From NCBI GenBank assembly GCA_017644375.1, contig JAEPLP010000001.1:1472001-1536000 (forward strand): DNA of 64,000 bases. The letters are read 5' to 3'. Both the position numbers and the translations under genes were made by a program. The notes beneath the pieces were generated by a model. It had not been told where the DNA came from, did no database searches, and was given only the letters and a program-made list of their open reading frames with translations. Source of the stretch: Prochlorococcus marinus CUG1435 (lineage in GTDB: Bacteria > Cyanobacteriota > Cyanobacteriia > PCC-6307 > Cyanobiaceae). This document shows, piece after piece, positions 1-9,900 of the stretch (the stretch's first letter is position 1; every line of letters starts with the position of its first letter).

Positions 1-811
1 GGTAAATAATGATGGAATTTTAAATATTTCAAATATCGAAAAAATATTAAACAATGATACTAAGCTTGTATCAATTATTTGGGGACAAAGTGAAATTGGG
101 ACAATACAACCTGTCCAATTTATTGGTTCGAAATGTGAAGAATTAAATATAATGTTTCATTTAGATGGAACTCAAATATTAAGTAATGGAATATTCAGTT
201 GGAAAGATCTTAAATGTGATTTTTTAAGTTTATCTGCTCATAAATTTGGAGGTCCAAAAGGGATCGGTATTCTTCTAACAAAAGAAAAGTCTAGACAAAT
301 TTTAAAAAATAAAGACATATCACTTACTCAGGAATTTTCAATTAGACAAGGTACACAAGCTTTGCCATTAATTGCTGGAATGTATGAATCATTAAAGAAT
401 ATTAAAGGAAAAATAAAATTATATGATTACATAACTGAATTTCCTTCTAGTAATATTAATAAACTTAAAAATTATTTTTTTCATAAAATTAAAGATAATA
501 ATCATATAAAGATTACGGGTAGTATTAACCATAGACTTCCCAATCATATTTCGTTTCTACTATTAAATAAACTTTTTGAGCCTATAATGGCATATAAGAT
601 TGTTAATTTCATGTCAGAAAATAAAATAGCTATAAGTAGTGGAAGTGCTTGTTCAAGCTCATCTGGGAAACCTAGTTCAACACTTAAAAATATTGGTTTA
701 AAAGATGAAGAATTATATTCAAATATTCGTGTTACTTTAGGTTCAATAAACAATAAGTCAGAAATAGATAAATTTTTAGAACTTATTCAAATATGTATTG
801 ACAAATTTTAA
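1..811 (+). CDS. Cysteine desulfurase, NifS/IscS family (5' end outside window)
   Basis: PLP enzyme that takes sulfur from cysteine for Fe-S clusters and thiolated cofactors. The frame is open from base 2, so the gene begins before the window. Upstream of the first internal ATG (152) it reads WGQSEIGTIQP, the family's VNNEIG segment with S replacing the second N. The PLP lysine is in SAHKFGGPKG, and the catalytic cysteine is in SSGSACSSSS (about 645-665). About 269 codons remain of a usual 380-400. The stop overlaps the next ATG by one base, suggesting coupled translation. The short active-site loop fits the NifS/IscS group more than SufS. Family assignment is firm; the subgroup is inferred. 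Confidence 0.93.
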   Translation, partial: VNNDGILNISNIEKILNNDTKLVSIIWGQSEIGTIQPVQFIGSKCEELNIMFHLDGTQILSNGIFSWKDLKCDFLSLSAHKFGGPKGIGILLTKEKSRQILKNKDISLTQEFSIRQGTQALPLIAGMYESLKNIKGKIKLYDYITEFPSSNINKLKNYFFHKIKDNNHIKITGSINHRLPNHISFLLLNKLFEPIMAYKIVNFMSENKIAISSGSACSSSSGKPSSTLKNIGLKDEELYSNIRVTLGSINNKSEIDKFLELIQICIDKF

Positions 812-1437
812 TGGAAACTAATTACAGACTACCTAAAGATTTGAATGAATCTCTTAAGAATATGGAGGATGCAATTGTTCCAAGTTTATTAGATTCAAAC
901 AAAAGATTTACTATAGAATTTAATTTTGAAGGATTGAAGTTTAACAGGATTGGAATAACTATCTACAAAGTATTATCTAAAAATAATAATGTATTCATAA
1001 CATTTGCTGATCAAGGTGCTGTTGCTTTGGCTCAAAGAGACTATCCAGATATCAAAGATAAAATCTTTACTTTTAAATCATTTTATGAATCTAATAATAT
1101 AAATAATATTGATAGTGTAATGATATCGATACTACCTCAGCCATATGATTTCGATTCATTTGAACCAATGTCTGATAATTATCAAGGTACGCATTATTCA
1201 TTAAATCCAAAATTTGAAGATGCCAATATTGGTATAGGAAGTGTTATTAGAGATCGACGTAAAAACTTTGTCAAAACATGGAAAAATATTTATTTTCTTC
1301 AGCCTTTAAATAAAGCTGCTCTTATGCATATTTATCCAAATAACTGGTTGCTTTTCAAAGAAGAAAATAAAAGATATTACTTTAAAAAAGAATTTGAAAT
1401 TAAACCCGATAATGAATCTATTTTTGTAAATTTATAG
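811..1437 (+). CDS. DUF1995 family protein
   Basis: 208 residues matching the DUF1995 family of cyanobacteria and chloroplasts. I recognise the opening LPKDLNESLKNMEDAI, the central phosphate-loop-free segment FITFADQGAVALAQRDYP, and the IIxxNPR-like region degraded here to SVIRDRRKNF. No signal peptide or membrane segment is visible, so it is probably cytosolic. No biochemical role is established from the sequence. It overlaps the upstream cysteine desulfurase stop by one base (TAATG), so the two are probably co-transcribed. Whether it helps sulfur or Fe-S metabolism is only a neighbourhood guess. Confidence 0.75.
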   Translation: METNYRLPKDLNESLKNMEDAIVPSLLDSNKRFTIEFNFEGLKFNRIGITIYKVLSKNNNVFITFADQGAVALAQRDYPDIKDKIFTFKSFYESNNINNIDSVMISILPQPYDFDSFEPMSDNYQGTHYSLNPKFEDANIGIGSVIRDRRKNFVKTWKNIYFLQPLNKAALMHIYPNNWLLFKEENKRYYFKKEFEIKPDNESIFVNL

Positions 1438-1444
1438 ATTTAAT

Positions 1445-2662
1445 GTGAAAAAAAAAATTCATTCATTTTTCTTAATTGTTCTTGTATTAGTAACATCTCC
1501 TTTCTTATTAAGATATTTACTAGCAAATCAGAAAATAACTATTTTAAATAGTTTTTATTTTAATTTCCCGGGAATTATAACTAAAAACAAAATATGTCCT
1601 ACTTATGATGCTTTATTGAATCAAAGACTTGATGATTCCTTTAGTGTATCAATTATTAATAATAAAGGGGAAATAATAAGTTCCTACAATGAGCATGTTC
1701 CAAGGTTGCCAGCATCTAATCAAAAATTATTCTCATCAGCTTATGTTTTAAGTAAATATAAATTAAATAATAATTTAAAAACTTCCTTATTTAAAAATAA
1801 AAACGATTATTATTTACAAGGTCAAGGTGATCCAGATCTTAATTATGAAGATATAATCGAACTAATTTCAAATGTTAAAGAAAATAAAATTATTAATTTT
1901 AATATTGTAGAAATTGATTCAAAATTATATTGGCCTAATGGTTGGACAAATACTGATAAACTTTACGAATATGGTTCTCCAATTACAACTCTTGCAATAG
2001 AAAGTAATCACAATAAATATGATGATATTTATACAGTAAAAAATTTAATTAAAAATTATTTAAAAAATAAATTTCCAAATTCAAAAATAAATATAGATTT
2101 TTTTAACTCAGAAAAAACTTCTTATTTAAAAAATATTGAAGAGATAAATAAAATATATTCAACTCCAATTCTTTCATTATTAACTCTAACAAATTCTGAA
2201 AGCCATAATTTCACAGCTGAATCTCTCTTCAAAAATGCCTCAAATTCATGGAACGATAATGACTATATAAAATTGAAAAGATGGCTTGAAAATAAGGGCC
2301 TCCCAGTAAATAATGCATACTTTGCAGATGCTAGTGGATTGTCTCGTAAAAATAAAATTACGACAAACTTAGTTGTATTGTTTTTAGATAAAATGAGATA
2401 TTTTAATGATTTTAAAGCTTATCAATCTACACTTTCAATTACGGGTGTAAGAGGAACATTAGCTAAAAGATATGTAAATAGTGAATTATCTGGAAAGTTT
2501 TTTGGAAAAACTGGGACTCTTTCAAATGTCTTTGCATTATCTGGCTTTTTATATAAAAATGAAAAACCAATAATTATAAGCATTATCCAAAATTCTTATA
2601 AAATTGATAAAGAAAAAGCATTTAAATTATTACGTGATATTTATTACTTGAAATCTTGTTAA
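1445..2662 (+). CDS. dacB: D-alanyl-D-alanine carboxypeptidase / PBP4-type, peptidase S13
   Basis: Periplasmic penicillin-binding enzyme that trims or cleaves peptidoglycan cross-links. The three active-site motifs are in order: SNQK (SxxK, about residue 91), SHN (SxN, about 252) and KTG in GKTGTLSN (about 354). Residues 5-27 form a hydrophobic signal/anchor segment. At 405 residues it is a compact family member, as expected in this streamlined genome. The start is GTG at 1445; an ATG two bases earlier is out of frame and is followed at once by TGA. Only 7 bases separate it from the DUF1995 gene. The end lies 8 bases from the convergent coaD. Confidence 0.9.
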   Translation: MKKKIHSFFLIVLVLVTSPFLLRYLLANQKITILNSFYFNFPGIITKNKICPTYDALLNQRLDDSFSVSIINNKGEIISSYNEHVPRLPASNQKLFSSAYVLSKYKLNNNLKTSLFKNKNDYYLQGQGDPDLNYEDIIELISNVKENKIINFNIVEIDSKLYWPNGWTNTDKLYEYGSPITTLAIESNHNKYDDIYTVKNLIKNYLKNKFPNSKINIDFFNSEKTSYLKNIEEINKIYSTPILSLLTLTNSESHNFTAESLFKNASNSWNDNDYIKLKRWLENKGLPVNNAYFADASGLSRKNKITTNLVVLFLDKMRYFNDFKAYQSTLSITGVRGTLAKRYVNSELSGKFFGKTGTLSNVFALSGFLYKNEKPIIISIIQNSYKIDKEKAFKLLRDIYYLKSC

Positions 2663-2670
2663 TAGAAATA

Positions 2671-3144
2671 TTATTTAAAATATTCTTTTAAATCCCTCTC
2701 AACAGAGGGAGGTACCATGTGATTAATTTCACCACCAAATTTTGCAACTTCTTTTACTAAAGAGCTACTAAGAAAACTATAATTTGTATTTGTCGATAAA
2801 AATATAGTTTCAATATCATTATTAAGAGATTTATTTGTATGAGCAATCTGAAGTTCATACTCAAAATCACTCATTGCTCTTAAGCCTCTAAGAATAAGAT
2901 TAGCTTTTAGATCATTTGCACAATCAACAGTTAGACCAGAATAAGAAATAACCTCAATATCAGGTAAATGAGAAAGAGAATTGTTTATTTGTATTATCCT
3001 TCTTTCAAGATTAAATGTTGGTGTTTTAGAAGTATTTTCTAGAACAGCAACTACTAGATTGCCAAATATTTTTTCAGCCCTTTCTATTAAATCAAGATGC
3101 CCGTTTGTTAAAGGATCAAATGTACCTGGATAAAGAATTTTCAT
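2671..3144 (-). CDS. coaD: Phosphopantetheine adenylyltransferase
   Basis: Joins ATP and 4'-phosphopantetheine to give dephospho-CoA, the fourth step of coenzyme A synthesis. The 157 residues match the family length. The N-terminus [19 protein letters not shown] carries the nucleotidyltransferase HxGH-type motif (TNGH), and the C-terminal [10 protein letters not shown] corresponds to the ISSTxVRE loop. [13 protein letters not shown] in the middle is typical of CoaD. The ATG start lies in a 59-base divergent spacer shared with the flavin reductase-like gene. It converges on dacB. Confidence 0.95.
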   Translation of the reverse strand: MKILYPGTFDPLTNGHLDLIERAEKIFGNLVVAVLENTSKTPTFNLERRIIQINNSLSHLPDIEVISYSGLTVDCANDLKANLILRGLRAMSDFEYELQIAHTNKSLNNDIETIFLSTNTNYSFLSSSLVKEVAKFGGEINHMVPPSVERDLKEYFK

Positions 3145-3203
3145 GAATTTATTATTATCGAATAAGAAATTTAGTTAAAATAAGATTATTAGCTAAATCA
3201 ATT

Positions 3204-3692
3204 ATGACATTAAATCTAGAAGCAAAAAAAATCTTATTAAGAAAAATACCTCACGGATTATTTATTTGTGGCGTTAGAGACGAGGATAAAGATGAAGTGA
3301 ATGGATTTACTGCAAGTTGGGTGACTCAAGGTTCCTTCACACCACCATTAGTTGTAATGGCTGTTAGAGCAGAGGGTTCTAGTCATGAAATAATAAACTC
3401 TACCAATAAGTTTTCATTAAATGTGCTCAAAAGTGATCAAAAGGATCTAGCTGCTGTTTTCTTTAAACCTCAAAAAGCATTAGGAGGTAGATTTGAATCT
3501 GTTGAATTTAAATTAGGCGAGCTTGGATTGCCTATATTAGTTGATAGTGTTGGTGGAGTTGAATGTAATGTTGTTGGAAGTGTTATGCATGGAGACCATA
3601 CAGTTTTTGTAGGAGAGGTTCAATCTGCTTATCTTAATAATGATGTTGACTCACTAAATTTATCTTCAACTGGCTGGAATTATGGAGGGTAA
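3204..3692 (+). CDS. Flavin reductase-like domain protein (FMN-binding split barrel)
   Basis: 162 residues with the flavin reductase/DIM6-NTAB fold signature: an N-terminal strand segment GLFICGVRDE, then NGFTASWVTQGSFTPPLVVMAV, and SLNVLKSDQ followed by AAVFF. These segments bind FMN in the family. The C-terminal HGDHTVFVGEV segment is also typical. Substrate cannot be read from sequence; cyanobacterial relatives include domains of flavodiiron proteins and stand-alone reductases. This one is stand-alone. Only 9 bases separate it from uvrC, so the pair may share a transcript. Nothing in the sequence ties it to DNA repair. Confidence 0.78.
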   Translation: MTLNLEAKKILLRKIPHGLFICGVRDEDKDEVNGFTASWVTQGSFTPPLVVMAVRAEGSSHEIINSTNKFSLNVLKSDQKDLAAVFFKPQKALGGRFESVEFKLGELGLPILVDSVGGVECNVVGSVMHGDHTVFVGEVQSAYLNNDVDSLNLSSTGWNYGG

Positions 3693-3701
3693 TAATTATA
3701 A

Positions 3702-5660
3702 ATGAGTAATTCCTCTATCGGAAAAATAAATAACAAATATAATTTTAAAATTGAATATAAATTAATTAATAATAAGGAGTTATTAAAATCAAGATTATCC
3801 GAAATTCCAAAGTCATCTGGTTGTTATCTTTTTAAAGATATTGATAATAACTTACTTTATATCGGTAAATCTAAAAAACTACGCAGTAGAGTAAGTAGTT
3901 ATTTCAATAATTATTCAGATTTAACCCCCCGATTAAGTTTGATGGTTCGTCAAATAACTGAAATAGAAATAATAGTTACAGATAGCGAATATGAAGCATT
4001 AAATTTAGAGTCAAATTTAATCAAAACAAACAAACCATACTTTAATATTCTTTTAAAGGATGATAAGAAATATCCATATCTTTGTATAACTTGGAGTGAA
4101 AAATATCCTCGAATATTTATTACAAGAAGAAGAAGAAATAGAAACAATTTAGATAGATATTATGGACCTTATGTTGATGTTGGATTATTAAGGAGAACGT
4201 TATTTACGATAAAAAAAATATTTCCACTTAGACAAAGACCAAGGCCAGTCTATAAAGATAGAACTTGTTTGAATTATTCAATAGGAAGATGTCCAGGTGT
4301 TTGCCAAGAAGTTATATCATCTGATGATTATAAAAAAATAATGAAACAAGTATCTATGATATTTCAGGGAAGAAATGATGACTTAGAAATATTTTTACAA
4401 ACAAAAATGCTGCAATTTTCAAATGATTTAGATTATGAGAATGCAGCAAAAATAAGAGACCAAATTTCAGGTTTAAAATTATTAACTGAATCACAAAAAA
4501 TATCAATACCAGATTCTTCAATTAATAGAGATATCTTTGGAATAGTTTCAGAAAAAAATGTAGCTAGTATACAAATTTTCCAAATGAGATCTGGTAAGCT
4601 AATTGGGAGAATTGGCTATAGTCAAAAATTAAATAATGAAGATGAAAATCTTATTCTACAAAAGATATTGGAAGAGCATTATATGAATGTTGAAGCTGTA
4701 GAAATACCATCAGAAATTCTTATTCAATATAACCTTCCAAAACAAGCAACCATAGAGGATTGGTTAACGGAGCTAAGAAAAAAGAAAGTAAAAATCTTAA
4801 TCCCTAAAAGAAATAAAAAACATGAAACTGTAGAAATGGTTTTAAAAAATGCGAAATTGGAATTAGATAGAATATTAAATGGAATACAAGATAATGAATC
4901 ATCAATTGAGGATCTTGCCCAAATACTTGAATTAAGCGAACAACCTAAAAGGATTGAAGGTTATGATATAAGCCATATTCAAGGTAGTGACCCTGTAGCA
5001 TCACAAGTAGTTTTTATTGATGGGATTCCTTCTAAACAGCATTATAGGAAATATAAAATTAAAGATCCAAACGTTTTTATAGGACATAGTGATGATTTTG
5101 CTTCGATATATGAAGTAATACATAGAAGGTTTAAAAAATGGTCAAAATTTAAAAAAAGTGGAGGGGATTTTTCAATATTAAATGATAAAACGAATAGTAA
5201 ATTAGACAATGAACTTCTATCAGATTGGCCTGATTTAATAATGATTGATGGAGGAAAAGGACAGTTAAATGCAGCTATTAAAGCATTAAAAGAATTAAAT
5301 CTTGAGGAAGAAGTAACTATATGTTCATTAGCAAAAAAAAATGAAGAAATATTTATTCCAGGCTTTACTAAGTCTCTTGATACTGATCAAAATCAAAAAG
5401 GAGTTCTTCTATTAAGAAGGGTAAGAGATGAAGCACATAGATTTGCATTATCTTTTCATAGAGACAAAAGATCTAAGAGAATGAATAGATCTCAATTGTC
5501 CCAAATCAGTGGATTAGGACCATCAAGAATAAGAGAATTGCTTGAGCATTTTAAATCAATAGACGCGATAAGAATAGCTAGTAAAGAGGATTTATCAAAA
5601 GTTAAAGGACTTGGAAAAAATTCAGTAAATGATATATATGAATATTTTAACGAGTTATAA
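3702..5660 (+). CDS. uvrC: Excinuclease ABC subunit C
   Basis: Makes the two incisions of nucleotide excision repair in the UvrABC system. Domains in order: GIY-YIG nuclease (about residues 38-115, with SGCYLF and LLYIGKS, so GIY is GCY), a Cys-rich stretch with YSIGRCPGVC, the UVR domain that binds UvrB (about 230-266, NDLDYENAAKIRDQI), the RNase H-like nuclease (EGYDISHIQG with catalytic Asp, and LIMIDGGKGQLNAA), and a tandem helix-hairpin-helix at the end (QISGLGPSRI, KVKGLGKNSV). 652 residues is a normal length. mfd, also in this window at 46.1 kb, recruits the same pathway to stalled RNA polymerase. Confidence 0.97.
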   Translation: MSNSSIGKINNKYNFKIEYKLINNKELLKSRLSEIPKSSGCYLFKDIDNNLLYIGKSKKLRSRVSSYFNNYSDLTPRLSLMVRQITEIEIIVTDSEYEALNLESNLIKTNKPYFNILLKDDKKYPYLCITWSEKYPRIFITRRRRNRNNLDRYYGPYVDVGLLRRTLFTIKKIFPLRQRPRPVYKDRTCLNYSIGRCPGVCQEVISSDDYKKIMKQVSMIFQGRNDDLEIFLQTKMLQFSNDLDYENAAKIRDQISGLKLLTESQKISIPDSSINRDIFGIVSEKNVASIQIFQMRSGKLIGRIGYSQKLNNEDENLILQKILEEHYMNVEAVEIPSEILIQYNLPKQATIEDWLTELRKKKVKILIPKRNKKHETVEMVLKNAKLELDRILNGIQDNESSIEDLAQILELSEQPKRIEGYDISHIQGSDPVASQVVFIDGIPSKQHYRKYKIKDPNVFIGHSDDFASIYEVIHRRFKKWSKFKKSGGDFSILNDKTNSKLDNELLSDWPDLIMIDGGKGQLNAAIKALKELNLEEEVTICSLAKKNEEIFIPGFTKSLDTDQNQKGVLLLRRVRDEAHRFALSFHRDKRSKRMNRSQLSQISGLGPSRIRELLEHFKSIDAIRIASKEDLSKVKGLGKNSVNDIYEYFNEL

Positions 5661-5748
5661 ATATTAATTAATTTTTGAAAAATAGATTTCTTGATATTGT
5701 TAAATATAACTATATTAAAAATATATATTTATAAATTAATTTAGTAAT

Positions 5749-6315
5749 TTGGCAGCTGAAGCATATCTCTGGTTTAAATCACTTCACATTATTGGTGTAA
5801 TCGTTTGGTTTGCGGGACTTTTTTATTTAGTAAGACTTTTTATATATCATGAAGAATCTAAAAATATGGATAATGAATTAAAAATTGCCTTTAATAAACA
5901 ATACACCTTGATGGAAAAAAGGCTGGCAAATATAATCACAACACCTGGAATGATATTAGCTTTAAGTATGGCTGTATGCATGGTTATTATGCAACCAAGT
6001 TGGTTAAGTGAGAAGTGGTTGCAAATTAAAATTTCTTTTGTTTTAGGATTAGTAATTTATCATTCTTATTGTTACAAAATAATGTATTCATTACAAAATG
6101 GTACTTCAACCATTTCAGCAAAAAACCTTAGATTATTAAATGAATTGCCTACTTTATTATTATTTATAATTGTACTTTTAGTTATTTTTAAAAATAATTT
6201 TCCAACTAGTGTTGCTACATGGAGTGTAGTTGGACTAATTATTTTCATGTTGGCTTCAATACAATTTTATGCAAAGATTAGAAAGAAAAATGAGAATTCA
6301 TTAAGTAATGAATAG
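5749..6315 (+). CDS. hemJ: Protoporphyrinogen IX oxidase, HemJ family
   Basis: Oxidises protoporphyrinogen IX to protoporphyrin IX, the step before haem and chlorophyll synthesis part; chlH and acsF for the chlorophyll arm are in the same window. It has the HemJ signature LHIIGVIVWFAGLFYLVRLF with the conserved haem-ligand-type histidine, then EKRLANIITTPGM, a central YHSYCYKIM segment and LNELPTLLLFIIVLLVIFKN. Four membrane segments are visible in 188 residues. The start is TTG at 5749 (reading MAAEAYLWFK), which places the first conserved residues correctly; no in-frame ATG lies nearby. The downstream PHP gene starts 8 bases before its stop. Confidence 0.93.
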   Translation: MAAEAYLWFKSLHIIGVIVWFAGLFYLVRLFIYHEESKNMDNELKIAFNKQYTLMEKRLANIITTPGMILALSMAVCMVIMQPSWLSEKWLQIKISFVLGLVIYHSYCYKIMYSLQNGTSTISAKNLRLLNELPTLLLFIIVLLVIFKNNFPTSVATWSVVGLIIFMLASIQFYAKIRKKNENSLSNE

Positions 6316-6955
6316 GGAAGACTTAGTAAAATTAACTTCAAATATTAATAAAAATAGTTGTCCTAAAAATATTAATTTTCACTGTCATACAAAATTTAGT
6401 GATGGAAGTCTAGAACCATATGAACTTTTAGAACAAGCTTATAAAAATAACTTGAAATTTTTATCAATAACCGATCATCATACAATTAAAGCTCATCAAT
6501 ATATAAAAAAATATAATATACTCAAAAATTATCCTAAAGATTCTTTTACATTAATTTCAGGAATAGAAATTAATTGTTTGATCCTAGGATGTTTAGTACA
6601 TGTAATTGGATTGGGAATAGATATAAAAAGTAAATATTTAAATCCCTACATCCTTGGAGAGTCTCCAATAGGTAATGATTTAAATATTAAATCAGTTATT
6701 AAAGCAATAAATTTAGCTGGTGGTTTATCATTTCTTGCACATCCAGCTAGATACAGGATTCCTTTTTATAAATTAATTCCAGAGGCCAAAATACAAGGTA
6801 TTGATGGAATAGAGGTTTGGTACGATTATGAACTTAATGAAGTATGGAATCCTAGTTTATTTGTATGTTCTGAAATAGATAAATTAGCAGATAAATATTC
6901 AATGCTAAAAACATGCGGAACAGATAGTCATGGACTTTCGCTATTAGGTAGATAA
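6308..6955 (+). CDS. PHP-domain metal-dependent phosphoesterase
   Basis: 215 residues with a complete PHP metal site: NFHCHTKFSDGSL (HxH and D), SITDHHT, the glutamate in GIEIN, the histidine in FLAHPARY, and GTDSHG at the end. Relatives include E. coli TrpH/RNase AM, which dephosphorylates nucleoside 3',5'-bisphosphates and trims RNA 5' ends, but the substrate here is not determinable. It is shorter than the E. coli protein (about 290), ending soon after the last ligand. The gene overlaps the end of hemJ by 8 bases and ends 1 base from the convergent cobN. Confidence 0.85.
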   Translation: MNREDLVKLTSNINKNSCPKNINFHCHTKFSDGSLEPYELLEQAYKNNLKFLSITDHHTIKAHQYIKKYNILKNYPKDSFTLISGIEINCLILGCLVHVIGLGIDIKSKYLNPYILGESPIGNDLNIKSVIKAINLAGGLSFLAHPARYRIPFYKLIPEAKIQGIDGIEVWYDYELNEVWNPSLFVCSEIDKLADKYSMLKTCGTDSHGLSLLGR

Positions 6956-6956
6956 T

Positions 6957-9900
6957 TCAGAATTCGTTTTTTTCAATTATTGAATCAGTATTAATAATTA
7001 TGTTCTTTAAATTTTCAATGACATCTGATGAACAATTATTCCACATTTTTCTATTGACAATTTCAAGAAATCGTTGTGCGATATCTCTTAAAGCCCATGG
7101 ATTATTCTCTAAAAAGAAATTCCTAAGATCTAGATCACATAACCATGATTTATAAACTTCCTCATAACACCAATCGGAGACTACTTCAGTAGAGGCATCA
7201 AAAGCATATAAGTAATCTAGTGTAGCTGAAAATTCAAACGCTCCTTTATAACCATTATCCTTCATTCCATTTATCCATTTAGGGTTAAGTATTCTTGATA
7301 TAACAACATTATTAATTTCATCTTGTAATTTTGAAATTTTAGATAATCCAAATTTTGATAAATCACCATGATACATTTGAGGTAATTTACCGCTCAATTT
7401 TTTTACTGCTGAAGATAATCCGCCCTGAAACTGATAATAATCATCAGAATCTAAAATATCATGTTCCTTATTATCTTGGTTATGAACAACTAACTGCACA
7501 TTTTTAAGAGCATTTTCTAATGATTTTTTATCCTCTATAGGTTCAAGATTATCACTGTAAATCCACTTACTCCAATTAATAAAAGATTCTCCAAAATCAT
7601 CAATATTTTCCCAATTAGAATTTGAAATTAGTTCTTGCAGACCAGCTCCATATGAACCTGGCGCTGACCCAAATATACGATTAATTGAATCACCATCTCT
7701 TGATGCCCCAGCAAGAGGGTTAAACTTATCGTCCTCATTAAGATTAGAAACAAGATTTATTGCTTTAGAAGTTAATTTAACAAGCTGTGGAAATGCATCT
7801 CTAAACATTCCCGAAATCCTTAAAGTAACATCAACCCTCGGTCTTTCGAGAACAGATAAAGGAATGATTTCTAGATCTACTACTCTTCTTGAAGGCCCAT
7901 CCCAAATAGGCTGTACTCCTAATAAATATAGTATTTGACAAATGTCTTCACCACCGTTTCTCATTGTGGATGTTGCCCATACAGATATTGCTATATTTTT
8001 TAAATCTTCTCCATTATCTTGTTTGTATAAATCAAGTATTTGTGAAGCGGATTGAATACCAACACTCCATGCTGATTCAGTTGGCAGTCCTCTCGAATCA
8101 ACTGAAAAGAAATTTTTACCAGTGGGTAAAGCTTCAGTTTTACCTCTCGTAGGGGCTCCAGATGGACCACTTTTTACATATTGTCCATTTAATGAATTAA
8201 TAAATGATAATTTCTCATTATATGAAGAATTAATGATTGGATATAGAATCTCTTTTTTTAATAATAAAAAATAATTATTATGTTTTTTTTCATTAAAGAA
8301 ATAGTCTATTATTTTCTTATTTTTATATTTTTCTAGATTTTTTATATTGGTATTATTTTTGTAAAAAAACAAATATATAAGATATTTTGCTTGTTGTTCC
8401 AAAAAATCAATAGCCATTCTAAAGTTTAAAATGTTTTTATTGGAAAAAGTCAATAATATTTTTTTATCATTTTCACTTAGCATTTGATCATATTGATTTG
8501 TCCAAGGATTCAAATCTAGTTTTAAATGTTTTGCTATATATTGAATAACACCAATTCTGTTGGCATTTGGTACTCTAGCAATACACATGAATAAATTTAT
8601 TTCATTAATGTCATTCTGCCTATTGCCAAAAATATGCAAACCTGTCCTAATTTGAGATTCTTTAATTTTGCAAAGAAAGGAATCAATTTCTTCTATTTTA
8701 TTATTTTTATTCATTAATGTAATTTCGCTAAAGTCATTTTTAATTAATTCAAAAATGGATTTTTCTATTATTTTAATCCGATTAGAATTTAATAATTTTG
8801 CTTCAAAATATTCGTCTAAATAATTTTCTAATATTGAAAATTTTCCATATAATTCTGATCTATCCAAAGGAGGGGTTAAATGATCAATAATTGTTGCAGC
8901 AGTTCTTCTTTTAGCTTGGGATCCTTCGCCAGGATCATTTACTATAAAGGGATATATGTTTGGTATTGCTGGACAAATAATATTTGGAAAACATTTATTG
9001 CTGAGACCTATAGATTTGCCCGGTAACCATTCAACAGTCCCATGTTTACCAATATGGCATATAGCATTTGCATTAAAAACTTTTTCTATCCAAATATATT
9101 GTGCTAAATATCTATGTGGAGGTGGAAGATCTGGAGAATGAATATCTCTATCAGTGAAAGCGTCATAACCTCGTTGAGGTTGAATCAATAATGTTATTTT
9201 TCCAAATCTAATACCATTTATTGAGAAGCCTTTATTATCTAGATCGATCGCATCAGATGGTTTACCCCAACGATTAATAATAATATTTTTAGGATCAGGC
9301 TCAAAATAATTCCAATATTTTAAATATTCACTAAGTGGTAAGTAATCTAATGGTTTATTATTTTGAGATTCAATATCATTAGTTCTAGTTTTTATAAGCA
9401 TTGACATTAATTCCGAAGAATCTTGAGGATAATTACAAGATCCAAGGTCATAACCTTCTTCTTTTAACCAATTAAGAATATTTATTATTGAAGATGGTGT
9501 ATTTAGACCAACGCCATTACCGATTCTTCCGTTCTTTACAGGATAATTACTTATTACTAAACAAATTCTTTTATCAAAATTATTAAGTTTCTGAAGTTTC
9601 ACATAATTTGTTGTAAATTTTGAAATCCATTCAATACCTACTTGATCAGCTTTGTAACTACTTATTTCACTATATAGTGTATTTTCCTTAGAAATTATTT
9701 CTTTAAATGCTGAAGGACAGGTAGTAATTCTTCCATCAAATTCGGGAATAATTATTTGCATTAATAAATCAGATGAATTCATTCCAATGGATGAATTTAA
9801 CCACTTTTTTCTTGATCTATTGGAAGAAAGAAGCTGTAGAATTGGAATTTTAAGGAAAGTAAAAATATTTGTTGAATTTTCAATTAAATCGTTATTTTTG